A stretch of 55,562 bases of DNA from an uncultured Clostridia bacterium (GCA_944392545.1 CALXWW010000009.1:1-55562); one strand, 5' to 3'; numbered from the stretch's first letter, positions 8,413-17,254 are shown. Notes: generated by a model not told the origin, from the letters alone. Numbers and translations: made by a program.

Positions 8413-9572
8413 AAAATATTCTCCAACAACTCAGCACTAGCTTTATCAGTAGACTCTAAATCGTGAACATAAAAATTCATAGTAGTAGTAGGACTAGCAT
8501 GTCCTAATTTATGAGAAACAGTTTTAACATCAACATTATAAGAAATAAGCAAAGTAGCAAAAGTATGTCTTAAATCATGAAATCTTATATGAGGGAATCC
8601 ATTCTTTTTCAAAAATTCAGAAAACCACTTTGGACCAGTAGAGGGATTCATAATTTTACCATTATCAGTAGTAAAAATATTTTCTACACCGTGCCACTTA
8701 TCTCCAAGAGCTAATCTCATTTTACTCTGTTCAACTCGCCATTGTTTCAATAAATCAAAGCATATGCCAGAAATTACAACAGTTCTATTACTAGAATCAG
8801 TTTTTGTTGCCTTTTCATTGATACCTTTATGCCCTAAATAATAAACACTTCTATTAATAGTTATTTTTTTATTTTTAAAATCTATATCATCCCAATGTAA
8901 TCCAACAATTTCACCTCTTCTAAAACCACCTAGCATTGCTAATATTACAAAGCATTTATATTTTAAAGGTGCTGTTTCTAATAATTTATTAATTAATCTT
9001 TTAGATGTTTCTTCATCATAACAAGTCATTTTTGTTCTTTTATATTTTGGTTTAGTAACTTTAGTGCATGGATTATAAGGAACTAAATCCCATCTATATG
9101 CAGCGCTAAACATACTTGATATTATTTCATGAACCCTGTGAATACTAGCAGGGGATAATGGTTTAAAATTCCCATTTACATCTTTTCGATTAGTAAGTTT
9201 AGTAGATAGCATATTATATAGATTATCAATGTCTAAAGGTTTGATTTTATCTAATCTTTTACTACCTAAATAAGGTAAAATATGTTTATCTAATTTCTCG
9301 TTATAACTTTGATATGTTGTGGGGGAAAGATTAGGCTTTACATATGTTTCTAACCATTTTTTACTAAATTCATTTAGAGTTGTTTTGCTAGCGGAGTATG
9401 TACATCCACCTTCCACTCTAGAAATAAGTTCTGCCATTTTTTTCTCTGCATCTCTTCTAGAGGTAGCATACACAGTTTCGCTTATATATTTACGCTTACC
9501 ATTATTGCTGAATCCTTGACTATAACGAAGCCTATATTTATTATTTCCCATTTCTATAATATTACCTGCCAA
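8388..9572 (-). CDS. tyrosine recombinase / integrase
   Basis: A 394-residue phage-type integrase. Residues 1-55 form the AP2-like arm-binding domain, about 60-165 the SAM-like core-binding domain, and about 180-385 the catalytic domain. Catalytic residues can be seen: Arg in GGFRRGEIVGLHW, His332/Arg335 in HDLRHTFAT, His358 in KLGHAS and the nucleophile Tyr368 in MNFYVH. It cuts and rejoins DNA at att sites to integrate or excise the island. It is transcribed leftward with the zinc-ribbon gene just upstream (6 bp apart), as in many clostridial islands. Excisionase and replication genes lie divergently to the right. Confidence 0.95.
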   Translation of the reverse strand: MAGNIIEMGNNKYRLRYSQGFSNNGKRKYISETVYATSRRDAEKKMAELISRVEGGCTYSASKTTLNEFSKKWLETYVKPNLSPTTYQSYNEKLDKHILPYLGSKRLDKIKPLDIDNLYNMLSTKLTNRKDVNGNFKPLSPASIHRVHEIISSMFSAAYRWDLVPYNPCTKVTKPKYKRTKMTCYDEETSKRLINKLLETAPLKYKCFVILAMLGGFRRGEIVGLHWDDIDFKNKKITINRSVYYLGHKGINEKATKTDSSNRTVVISGICFDLLKQWRVEQSKMRLALGDKWHGVENIFTTDNGKIMNPSTGPKWFSEFLKKNGFPHIRFHDLRHTFATLLISYNVDVKTVSHKLGHASPTTTMNFYVHDLESTDKASAELLENILIKDTNII

Positions 9573-9578
9573 ATGAAA

Positions 9579-10727
9579 TTACCTCCTTACATCATTAATC
9601 CAATTAATAAATTCGTCTTTAGTAATCTTTCTATCTTGATATTTTTTCATTTGTACAGGATAACTAATTTTCCATTTATCATATTTTATTTTGTGTTCTT
9701 TAATATCCGGGTTTCTTTTTACCCTCATAGAAAGAGTAGAAGAGGTACTTCTAATTAAAGTAATAATTTCATTATCCTTAATCTTTGCTTTATATTTTTT
9801 ATCTGCTCCTACAACTTTACATGTACGAGAAGGATCATCAACAAGTGGATTATCACAATATACTTCATTACTTTTAGATGTAGGGATAAATAACTTACCA
9901 CAATTTGCACATGTTTTTATATGCAAGATTTCTAATTCAAGTAAATTAATAAAAGATATAAATAATGAATTTTCTAACCTTAAGCAGCTATAGAAACATG
10001 GTGCAAATTCAAAATCTTTAGAAGAAATTGTATTAATTAATTCTTCAGTAGTAAAATTAGTTAAATTTATATCTGTATCAAAGAAAGAGTCATAATCAAG
10101 GGATATTCCTTTAGCATATTTCTGAAATTTAGGAGTTTTGGTAAAATAAATATTATCATTACATCCATGAAAAGATAAAAAGTACTTTTGCTTTGGGGTA
10201 AATTTATTAAGTTTCTTATCTCCAGAATCATTAAAACAAAATAATATTGATTCTTTGAATTCTTGTTGCAATTTATATAAATCATCTTTTACATGGTTAA
10301 AAAATTTTGTGAATATTTTATCAAAATCACTAACCGTATAAATAAGATAAGAATTTAATAGATTTAATGAATCAAGTTTTAAAAAAATATCTAAACCATA
10401 TTTAAAAGCAAATTTCTTTAAATCATTTCCATCATTTAAATTTATATTTAAAAAATCAATAAGGTAAGTTCCTATAGGTTGTACTTTTGTTTCAAAATAA
10501 TCAACATCATGTAGAGTATTAAAAAAAACTGCTTCATAGACTGGAGTATTTTCAGTAACAGATTTAAAATCTATAATATGAAATGGATTTTTATCTTCAT
10601 CAATTCCATATTCCATTAATAGTTCTTGGTCTTGTGAATCAAGAATATATGCTTTAGTTAATTTTCTATATTTAATTATTTCCTGATTTGATTTCAAATC
10701 AAAATAGATATTGAAGTGATTGTTCAT
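9579..10727 (-). CDS. DUF6076-like zinc-ribbon protein
   Basis: A 382-residue protein whose C-terminal third carries a four-Cys cluster, CANCGKLF ... VYCDNP ... RTCK, typical of a zinc ribbon. It is followed by a basic helix-rich tail. I associate this arrangement next to a tyrosine integrase with the DUF6076 family, from memory. The N-terminal two thirds have no motif I recognise. The start follows AGGAGG. It is cotranscribed with the integrase and may help control recombination or element copy, but its function is unknown. Confidence 0.7.
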   Translation of the reverse strand: MNNHFNIYFDLKSNQEIIKYRKLTKAYILDSQDQELLMEYGIDEDKNPFHIIDFKSVTENTPVYEAVFFNTLHDVDYFETKVQPIGTYLIDFLNINLNDGNDLKKFAFKYGLDIFLKLDSLNLLNSYLIYTVSDFDKIFTKFFNHVKDDLYKLQQEFKESILFCFNDSGDKKLNKFTPKQKYFLSFHGCNDNIYFTKTPKFQKYAKGISLDYDSFFDTDINLTNFTTEELINTISSKDFEFAPCFYSCLRLENSLFISFINLLELEILHIKTCANCGKLFIPTSKSNEVYCDNPLVDDPSRTCKVVGADKKYKAKIKDNEIITLIRSTSSTLSMRVKRNPDIKEHKIKYDKWKISYPVQMKKYQDRKITKDEFINWINDVRR

Positions 10728-10924
10728 AGTTAAATCCTCCTGTTAACAATTTAAAATTCAAAAAATCTTAACTTTCTATTTATAACTCTTTTTAGTTGAT
10801 ACTATTGCATTTGAAATAAAATTATATTATCATACCTTTAATGTTAACAATAACAACAATAATTTAAAATAGTTTAACATAGTATTAAGTTATTGTCAAA
10901 TCAAATTCTGAAGGAGGATATATT
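10728..10924. promoter_or_regulatory. divergent control region of the island
   Basis: The 197-bp spacer between leftward integrase genes and rightward replication genes contains the related AT-rich words TGTTAACAAT (10740-10749 and 10841-10850) and AATTTAAAAT (twice). These are plausible operators for the small HTH protein encoded next. I could not assign a clean -35/-10 pair. Confidence 0.4.
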
Positions 10925-11143
10925 ATGCACAATTTAGATATTAGAAAAGCAATAGAATCTAGCAACTTCAAATATTGGCAAGTAGCAAATAAACTGAAAA
11001 TGACAGATGGAAATTTTAGTAGATTACTTAGAAATGAATTAGGTGAACATGAAAAAAATAAAATTTTAAAAGCAATAGAAGAATTAATGGAGGAAAGAAA
11101 AGAATGGAACAAAAAGAAATCATATATACAAAAAAAGATGTAA
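10925..11143 (+). CDS. small HTH regulator of the island
   Basis: A 72-residue protein with a lambda-repressor-like helix-turn-helix: KYWQVANKLKMTDGNFSRLLR (about residues 16-36) followed by a charged helix. Such single-domain proteins usually control the early operon of an integrated element. The start follows GAAGGAGG. It overlaps the excisionase gene by 40 bp, implying coupled translation. Confidence 0.65.
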   Translation: MHNLDIRKAIESSNFKYWQVANKLKMTDGNFSRLLRNELGEHEKNKILKAIEELMEERKEWNKKKSYIQKKM

Positions 11144-11316
11144 TTGAATATTATAAACCAATGTTTACAGAGTGGTCTCTTTCTAAAATAATCAGAGAGG
11201 GAAAAATAAAACATATAAGAGTTGGGAGAAGAATATTTATTACGAAACAAGCTGTAGAAGAATATATTAAAAATCAAGAAGAAAGTTCACTAAGAGAAAG
11301 TTTGCACATTTTATAG
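11104..11316 (+). CDS. excisionase / MerR-like HTH DNA-binding protein
   Basis: A 70-residue protein with the HTH_17 layout: YTKKDVIEYY ... WSLSKIIREGKIKHIRVGRRIFITKQAVEEYI. The winged-helix pattern of a short helix pair, an RVGRR hairpin and a final helix is that of excisionases, which bend att DNA to favour excision. It starts inside the previous gene after GGAGGAAAG and ends one base before the next start. Confidence 0.8.
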   Translation: MEQKEIIYTKKDVIEYYKPMFTEWSLSKIIREGKIKHIRVGRRIFITKQAVEEYIKNQEESSLRESLHIL

Positions 11317-11943
11317 ATGTATAATTTAAATATTTTCAAACAAATAAAAGAGTATTTAAATCCACAGCAAGTTGCAGAATATTATCTTTTAGGCAAAGGA
11401 AAGAAATCTGGTAATAATATATTTTATAAGTCACCATTTAGAGATGAAAAAACAGCTTCATTTTGTGTGAATAATGAAAAAGGATTTCATGATTATGGAA
11501 CTGGCTGGCATGGAGATATTATCAGTTTTGTTCAAGAACTATATCATATATCAGCAATAGATGCAGCTAAAACTCTTATAAAAGATTTTGCATTATCAAT
11601 TGAAATAGAAAAAAAGCCTGATTATAAAAGAATAAAAACTCAGAAGCGTAAAAATATATTAAATAAAAAAATAAGAGAAGCATTAAATAATTGGTTTAAT
11701 ACTACTTTTAGTAAATTATGTGATGTCAATAAAATTAATGAAATATGCATAGAAACTTTATGTAAGAGTATAAAAAATATAACAGATTTTGAAAATGACG
11801 ATTTAACAAATGCTCTACAATATTTATACTATAAGCAAACAGAAATAAATTTGTGGATAGAAGAATTTATAAAAGTAGAAACAGAGTATGAAAAAATAGA
11901 ATTATTTAGGCACAGAAAGGAAATTGAAACAATATGGACATAG
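11317..11943 (+). CDS. CHC2-type primase-like protein with degenerate zinc finger
   Basis: A 208-residue protein. Residues about 8-85 match the N-terminal domain of DnaG-type primases: NIFYKSPFRDEKTASFCV, then GFHDYGTGWHGDIISFVQ and the helix ISAIDAAKTL. The normal CPFH and CxxC zinc ligands are mostly replaced (SPFR and YGTG), so the metal site is probably lost. The C-terminal half is helical and unrecognised, and no TOPRIM domain is present. It probably acts in replication of the element with the next gene, which overlaps it by 10 bp. Confidence 0.72.
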   Translation: MYNLNIFKQIKEYLNPQQVAEYYLLGKGKKSGNNIFYKSPFRDEKTASFCVNNEKGFHDYGTGWHGDIISFVQELYHISAIDAAKTLIKDFALSIEIEKKPDYKRIKTQKRKNILNKKIREALNNWFNTTFSKLCDVNKINEICIETLCKSIKNITDFENDDLTNALQYLYYKQTEINLWIEEFIKVETEYEKIELFRHRKEIETIWT

Positions 11944-13862
11944 ATGATGTTACTTTAGAGGAATTAAAAGATTTAGGGATAAATCCTGAAGAAATAGAAG
12001 AACTAGATGAATATAAAGAATATAATAATATGTTATATGGGACTCCTTATGTGTTTGGATATGTAGGTCTTCAAAGAAAAGTAAAAAAAGGTAACTCTGA
12101 GGAATTAAAGACCCTTTCAAATTTTATGCCTATTCCAACAAAGAAAATATATATAGATAATGGGTTAGAAGTGGAAGGATTTTTAGAAATTGCAGCAGTA
12201 TTAAATAATAAGATTAGATTAAATCCAGTAAAAGTTAATTATAATAAATTGGAAAATATGTCATGGATATTCAATCCAACATGGGATTTACTTCCACAAA
12301 TATATCCTCCAAAATCAAATCATAAAGAATATGTATATGCAGTAATTCAAAATTTATCCAAGGATATTAATAAAGAAACAATATATGAACATACAGGATT
12401 TAGAAAAGTAAATGGAAAATTAGTATATCTACATCAAGGAGGAGCAATAGGTGATAATAAAGATATAAAGGTAGATTTATCCGGAATTAATTTGGAAAGA
12501 TATAAATTTACAAATAAGAGATATGATTTAAATGAAAGTATTAAAACATCTATATCAATATTAGATTTGTCTAAGAAAGAAATCACAATTCCATTATTGG
12601 CACTTACATATTTATCACCATTAAGAAGTTTATTTTTAGAGGAAAATATTCCATTAGGATTTGTGACATGGATTGTAGGGGAAAGTGGTTCGCAGAAAAG
12701 TTCTTTATCATCTATAATGGTTTCTCACTTTGGAGATTTTGAAAGAGATACATTACCAGGTGGATTTAAAGATACAGTAAATAGTATTGAGAAGAAATCA
12801 TTTACATTGAAAGATACATTATTTGCAATAGATGACTATTATCCTAGTCAGACATTACAAGAAGGGAAGAAGATGGATGCTGTTGCAGAGAGTTTATTTG
12901 GATTATATGGAGATAGACAAGCCAGAAGTAGAATGAAACAAGATGGACAAACGGTAAAGATGGGATTTAGTGCAAGGGGTATGTGTATTGTTACAGGAGA
13001 ATCATTTCCAAGTATGGCAGAAAGCAGAACTGCAAGAGCATTAATAATAGAAATGGCTAGAGGAGATATTGATTTACAATTGTTATCTAAATTGCAGGAA
13101 AGAAAAGACCAATTGTCATTTTGTATGAAAGAATTTATTCAATATATAATTGAAAATTACAAAGAGATAAAGAAAAATTGTAAAAGTAAATTTATAGAAT
13201 ATAGAAATAAAGCAAATCAGAATTTTGCTCATGGGAGAATACCAGAAATTATTGCATCAGAATATATGGGAATAGAATTATTTTATGAATTTGCTTATAG
13301 CAAACACACGATAGAGTTTGAAGAAATGAATAAACTTAAACTAATGTCATGGGATAACTTAATTAAGGCAGCTCAAAAGCAAAGTATGAAAACTGAAGAA
13401 AATAGAACTGACAACATGTTTTTTAGAGGAGTTCAAGGATTATTATTAAGTAAAAAGATATATTTAAAAAGCTATAAGAACAATCAAAGAGAACCAGATA
13501 TACCATTGTCAACATTTGTTGGCTATTATGATGAAGAAAGGCAAAGATGTTACTTGCTACCAGATGTTATATATAATGAAATTGTCAAGTTTTATGCAAT
13601 GCAAGGAATCAAATTTCCAGGAAACGCAGGCTCTACTTGGAAATATTTAAAAGAAGCGGGAAGATTATTTCCAGGAGAAAAAGACAGGAATAAAACGAGA
13701 AAATCAATCAATGGAAAGATGGTAACATTTATAGAAGTATTAGCAGTAGATGTATTTGGTGAAGAAGAAAGAAAATTTGGGGATTATTTAAATAAGTTTC
13801 CGGTAACCCCCGAAAATCACAGTAAAAATATATCAATAGATGATGTAGAATTACCATTTTAG
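11934..13862 (+). CDS. replicative ATPase/helicase-like protein of the island (DUF927/DUF3987-like)
   Basis: A 642-residue protein with an ATPase core near residues 245-390. The P loop reads GESGSQKSS (Gln replaces the usual last Gly), followed by FAIDDYYPSQT as the acidic Walker B and RGMCIVTGES as a sensor-like strand. This resembles the helicase half of plasmid and integrative-element replication proteins. Together with the upstream primase-like protein it would open and prime the element origin. The C-terminal 250 residues look like an accessory DNA-binding part. I did not find an origin. Overlap with the previous gene shows coupling. Confidence 0.7.
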   Translation: MDIDDVTLEELKDLGINPEEIEELDEYKEYNNMLYGTPYVFGYVGLQRKVKKGNSEELKTLSNFMPIPTKKIYIDNGLEVEGFLEIAAVLNNKIRLNPVKVNYNKLENMSWIFNPTWDLLPQIYPPKSNHKEYVYAVIQNLSKDINKETIYEHTGFRKVNGKLVYLHQGGAIGDNKDIKVDLSGINLERYKFTNKRYDLNESIKTSISILDLSKKEITIPLLALTYLSPLRSLFLEENIPLGFVTWIVGESGSQKSSLSSIMVSHFGDFERDTLPGGFKDTVNSIEKKSFTLKDTLFAIDDYYPSQTLQEGKKMDAVAESLFGLYGDRQARSRMKQDGQTVKMGFSARGMCIVTGESFPSMAESRTARALIIEMARGDIDLQLLSKLQERKDQLSFCMKEFIQYIIENYKEIKKNCKSKFIEYRNKANQNFAHGRIPEIIASEYMGIELFYEFAYSKHTIEFEEMNKLKLMSWDNLIKAAQKQSMKTEENRTDNMFFRGVQGLLLSKKIYLKSYKNNQREPDIPLSTFVGYYDEERQRCYLLPDVIYNEIVKFYAMQGIKFPGNAGSTWKYLKEAGRLFPGEKDRNKTRKSINGKMVTFIEVLAVDVFGEEERKFGDYLNKFPVTPENHSKNISIDDVELPF

Positions 13863-13875
13863 GAAGGAGGATAAA

Positions 13876-14031
13876 ATGTTTGTTGATAAAAATTTTAACA
13901 TTGAGGATTATAAAAAGATAATAATGAGGAAGTATAATCTAACAGAAAAACAATGGCAAGAGGTTGTTGCATTAGCTAATGTCTTTAGAAAATGCGATGA
14001 TGTAACTATGTTTCCACCATTTATAATGTAA
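13876..14031 (+). CDS. small island protein, 51 residues, unknown
   Basis: A short reading frame preceded by an excellent AGGAAGGAGG site, 13 bp after the replication gene. The product is hydrophilic with a central helix (YNLTEKQWQEVVALANVF) and a hydrophobic end (MFPPFIM). A terminator follows at once, so this is the last gene of the rightward operon. No function is recognised. Confidence 0.6.
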   Translation: MFVDKNFNIEDYKKIIMRKYNLTEKQWQEVVALANVFRKCDDVTMFPPFIM

Positions 14032-14051
14032 ATAATTTATATAATAATATT

Positions 14052-14090
14052 AAAAAATTACACATGTTTTTAAAATATGTGTAATTTTTT
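14052..14090 (+). terminator. terminator of island replication operon
   Basis: The arms AAAAATTACACAT and ATGTGTAATTTTT form a 13-bp stem around an 11-base loop, ending in a T run. Confidence 0.8.
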
Positions 14091-14175
14091 AACTTTTTAA
14101 CACATATTAGTTTGAAAAATTGTCTAAATAATGGACTTTTTCAAATATTGTTGGTATAATATGTAAAAAAGTGAG

Positions 14176-14399
14176 CCTGTTATGATTTGGCAAATGAATG
14201 GCAGACATTCCAAACAGGTTTAGAAAGAATGGAATTCGACTATGAAAATGCACAAATAGCTGATACTGCAACCGGAAAAATACAGAAGAAGTATTTAATT
14301 ATTTAATAAATGAAAAATACCTAAGATAATTTATTTGATGAAACATATTGTTATAAATTAGCAGAATATTTTGAAGAAAATAAAAGGTATTTTATATAA
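14176..14399 (+). pseudogene. decayed small gene with two frameshifts
   Basis: Three successive frames give coherent protein-like pieces. The first contains ANEWQTFQTGLERMEFDYEN and runs to about 14280, the second reads TEEVFNYLINEKYLR, and the third contains FDETYCYKLAEYFEENKRYF and ends with TAA at 14397-14399. No single frame spans it. The pieces are helical and charged, but I do not recognise the parent gene. A terminator follows. Confidence 0.5.
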
Positions 14400-14407
14400 A
14401 AGATAAG

Positions 14408-14446
14408 AATACCGAAAGAGAATAAAATTCTTTCGGTATTAGTTTT
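14408..14446 (+). terminator. terminator after decayed gene
   Basis: The 12-bp arms AATACCGAAAGA (14408-14419) and TCTTTCGGTATT (14429-14440) are followed by a short T-rich tract. Confidence 0.7.
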
Positions 14447-14485
14447 ATAAAATTGTTAGGAGAAAAGGAGTATTAAAAAAATTAA

Positions 14486-14890
14486 ATGTACAAGTTTGTT
14501 AAAGTATTAGGTCATATAATAACATGGTGTATATGTGCTGTAACAATAGATAAAATAGATGTATCAGAAAGTTTTATTTTAAATTATTTTATAATATCAC
14601 CTATAATGAATGAAATATTATGGGCATTATCATATTGGACTTGCAATATGATAATTTATAAAAAACTGGATATAGATATACCAACAGTAGGAAGTATAGG
14701 GTATTCTATTACTTACGTTGTGTATGCATTGATTTTGTTTGTGGTATTAATTGTATTGAAGGAACTTGGAATTATACCAATATTTAATGATTTTGATGAA
14801 AACTTTATTAGTTGGATTACACAATATTTTAACAATAAAATTATGAAACTTTCGAATAGAATAGTAAATATTTTAAAAGCAACAAATTAG
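14486..14890 (+). CDS. small membrane protein, unknown
   Basis: A 134-residue protein with hydrophobic segments near residues 8-24, 28-55 and 70-95 and a charged C-terminal helix. No enzyme motif is visible. The start follows GGAGAAAAGGAG at a rather long distance. It lies alone between two terminators in the island cargo region, ahead of the membrane protein/MBL pair. Confidence 0.55.
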   Translation: MYKFVKVLGHIITWCICAVTIDKIDVSESFILNYFIISPIMNEILWALSYWTCNMIIYKKLDIDIPTVGSIGYSITYVVYALILFVVLIVLKELGIIPIFNDFDENFISWITQYFNNKIMKLSNRIVNILKATN

Positions 14891-14906
14891 TAAAAAAGAT
14901 GAAAAA

Positions 14907-14949
14907 TGTCGAAAATTATATTTTGTTACAAAATTCGACAACATTTTTA
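14907..14949 (+). terminator. hairpin with TGTCGAA / TTCGACA arms
   Basis: TGTCGAA (14907-14913) pairs with TTCGACA (14934-14940), followed by ACATTTTT, as a weak terminator of the small membrane gene. TGTCGAA also equals the core Spo0A box, but the hairpin explanation is simpler. Confidence 0.45.
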
Positions 14950-14985
14950 AGAATAAAGTGGTAATATATTAAAAAGGAGGAAAAT

Positions 14986-15732
14986 ATGTATAATTTTTTA
15001 AAAGGAATTTTTGATGATTTTAATTTTCATGCCAGAGTAATTCCAGCCCTAATTATAGCTTTACCTGTGTATATATTTTTAATATTAAAAAATATAATTT
15101 CATTAGAGTTTGGAGATACAATTTTAATTAATAGTAGCATTTTTATTTTATTAATAATTGTATTTTATAAAGTAATAAGGAATTTAGGAAAAAAGTATGA
15201 GAAAAAAATGTATGATGAATTGGGTGCAAAGCCAACAACAATAATTTTGAGATATTCAGATGACACAATAGATGAAATAACTAAAACTAGATATCATAAA
15301 AGACTAAATGAAAAAGTAAAAGAATTAAATTTACCTACTAAAAGAGATGATGAAGTTAAAGAAGATGATATAAAATATGAATCAGCTATAAATTGGTTAA
15401 GAAAATATGCAAATTCAAATAGAAATAAGGAACCTAGAGTCTATCAAGAGTTAAAAGATTATAATTTCTGGAGAAATTTATATGGGGGCAAGTATATAAT
15501 TTTATTTAGCTGTTTGGTGTGTATAATTATAGAAAATATCACTTTAATGAGATATGAAATTAACCAAATAATTGCTAACCCTTTTCCAACTAGTGTTCCT
15601 TTAATAGCGATGATAGTAATATTTATAGTCACATGTACTATTGTAAATAAAAAAGTAGTTCAAAACAAAGCTTTTGACTATGCTAATACATTGTTGGAAG
15701 TATGTGATAGTTTAGAGGAGGATAAAATATGA
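14986..15732 (+). CDS. four-TM membrane protein paired with MBL-fold hydrolase
   Basis: A 248-residue protein with two TM segments near the N terminus (about 17-37 and 45-67), a charged cytosolic stretch of about 100 residues (including ILRYSDDTIDEITKTRYHK), and two more TM segments (about 171-190 and 203-223). The start follows AAAAGGAGG. Its TGA stop overlaps the ATG of the hydrolase gene, so the two are translated together. I do not recognise the family. The two-gene layout in a mobile island, with a membrane protein plus a metal-dependent hydrolase, is what one expects of a defence or toxin/immunity unit, but that is inference. Confidence 0.65.
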   Translation: MYNFLKGIFDDFNFHARVIPALIIALPVYIFLILKNIISLEFGDTILINSSIFILLIIVFYKVIRNLGKKYEKKMYDELGAKPTTIILRYSDDTIDEITKTRYHKRLNEKVKELNLPTKRDDEVKEDDIKYESAINWLRKYANSNRNKEPRVYQELKDYNFWRNLYGGKYIILFSCLVCIIIENITLMRYEINQIIANPFPTSVPLIAMIVIFIVTCTIVNKKVVQNKAFDYANTLLEVCDSLEEDKI

Positions 15733-16817
15733 AATATGAAATTGATTTTATTGGAATAAATAAAGAAGGAAAAGATGCTGATGCTATATGTTTTAGGTAC
15801 TTTAACGAGACTGATTATAAATATCATATAGGTATATATGATGGAGGAACAAATGACTATGGTATTGAGATGAAAGAACATATAAAAAAATATTATAAGC
15901 AAGAAAATGAAAAAATAGTAATAGATTTTATAGTTTGTTCACATTCTGATTTAGATCATGCATCTGGATTAACTGAAATTTTAAAAGAATTTGAAGTAAA
16001 AAAAGTATATGTGAATTTACCTTGGTTATATGTAGACGAATTATATGAAATAATAAAAGATGGAAGAATAACAAAAAATAGTTTAGAAGATAGATTAAGA
16101 AAATCATACAAATATGTTGATGATATAGAAAAAATATGTATAGAAAAAAATATACCAATAGAAGAATCTTTTGAAGGTACTAATATAGATGATAGGTTTA
16201 AAATTTTATCACCATCAAAAAAATTTTATATAGATTTATTAGCAGAATCAAGTAAAACACCTGAAACAGAGAAAGAAAGCTTTGAACGAATGATATTTAA
16301 TAAAGTACAAAAAATTTTAAATAATATTAGAGAAACTTGGGATACGGAATATTTAAGAGAAGATGTTAGTACATCATCTGAAAACGAAATGTCAATTATT
16401 TTATACGGGGATATGGATGAAGAAAAATTTATATTTATGGGAGATGCTGGAATTAGAGCAATAAATAAAGCTATAGAATATATGAAAAAGCAAAATATAA
16501 ATTGTAAAAAAATTGATGTTTATCAAATTCCACACCACGGAGGAAGAAGAAATGTGTCAACAACATTGTTAAATAAATTATTAGGAAGTAAAGTTAGTGA
16601 AGGATATGAAGATGGTAGAGCAGCTTTTGTATTAGCGGCTAAAAATTCGGATCACCCAAAGAGAATGGTGACCAATGCATATAAGAGGAGAGGAGTAAAG
16701 GTATTTGAAACAAAGGGAAAGACGATTAGACATCAACATAATACACCAAATAGAGAAGGATGGACAGCTACAACAGCAGTAAAATTTTATAATGAAGTAG
16801 AAGATTGGGACGATTAA
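15729..16817 (+). CDS. metallo-beta-lactamase-fold hydrolase (ComEC-like)
   Basis: A 362-residue soluble protein. The metal-binding motif HSDLDHASG (about residue 72) is the HxDxDH variant of ComEC/Rec2-type MBL domains. Further ligand positions are FMGDAG (about 236) and QIPHHGGRR (about 265). It should be a zinc- or manganese-dependent phosphodiesterase or nuclease, though the substrate is unknown. It overlaps the four-TM protein gene by four bases with GAGGAGG as ribosome site, so the two likely form one functional unit. A strong terminator follows. Confidence 0.85.
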   Translation: MKYEIDFIGINKEGKDADAICFRYFNETDYKYHIGIYDGGTNDYGIEMKEHIKKYYKQENEKIVIDFIVCSHSDLDHASGLTEILKEFEVKKVYVNLPWLYVDELYEIIKDGRITKNSLEDRLRKSYKYVDDIEKICIEKNIPIEESFEGTNIDDRFKILSPSKKFYIDLLAESSKTPETEKESFERMIFNKVQKILNNIRETWDTEYLREDVSTSSENEMSIILYGDMDEEKFIFMGDAGIRAINKAIEYMKKQNINCKKIDVYQIPHHGGRRNVSTTLLNKLLGSKVSEGYEDGRAAFVLAAKNSDHPKRMVTNAYKRRGVKVFETKGKTIRHQHNTPNREGWTATTAVKFYNEVEDWDD

Positions 16818-16843
16818 AGCTAAAATTAATTTTAGCTTTTTTT
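16817..16843 (+). terminator. terminator after MBL gene
   Basis: A perfect palindrome with 11-base arms (AAGCTAAAATT / AATTTTAGCTT, 16817-16838) is followed by a T run. Confidence 0.85.
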
Positions 16844-17000
16844 CGATGGTTTCTATGTCACATCTTGGTCACACTTTCTCCAAAACTAGCCAATTTTAAG
16901 CATATTTTAACACAAACAAAGTATTAGTAAATTTACCGATTAACTTACTCTAACAATGCATAACACAATTATACAAAACACTGCAATATCAACAATTACA

Positions 17001-17018
17001 GGCTCATAACCCGAAGGT
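17001..17018 (+). other. candidate attachment site: tRNA-fMet anticodon-arm fragment
   Basis: GGCTCATAACCCGAAGGT is identical to the anticodon arm (CAT anticodon) and start of the variable loop of bacterial initiator tRNA. The rest of a tRNA is absent on both sides. Tyrosine integrases often use this part of a tRNA gene as the crossover core, so this may be the distal att site of the island. No second copy was seen in the window. The remainder of the 437-bp spacer 16818-17254 holds only the upstream terminator and a weak promoter. Confidence 0.5.
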
Positions 17019-17160
17019 AATAGACTAATATATATATTATTAATAAAACAAGTAATACATATAACAGCAAAGAAATGAAAGGTAGTAAAAACATAATATA
17101 TATCAAATATAAAAGTAGATAATTTAAAAATATATTAAACTAAATATTCGTTGATAATAA

Positions 17161-17189
17161 TTGTGCATACCATATTTATGTGATAAAAT
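17161..17189 (+). promoter_or_regulatory. weak promoter of ITPase-like gene
   Basis: TTGTGC (17161-17166), 17 bp, TAAAAT (17184-17189), about 60 bp before the start codon. Confidence 0.4.
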
Positions 17190-17254
17190 AGCATAAGAAA
17201 TAAAGTATGTATACAATCAAGCAAGAATAAAGATATAAGAAAGGAAAAATAAAA

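Noticed and set aside
10885..11277. Minus-strand frame of 130 codons opposite the HTH and excisionase genes
   Set aside because: The plus-strand genes have clear domains and ribosome sites. The reverse frame is Phe/Ser-rich and has none.
14907..14940. Paired TGTCGAA / TTCGACA as Spo0A sites
   Set aside because: The two are the arms of a hairpin followed by T residues, so a terminator explains them better.
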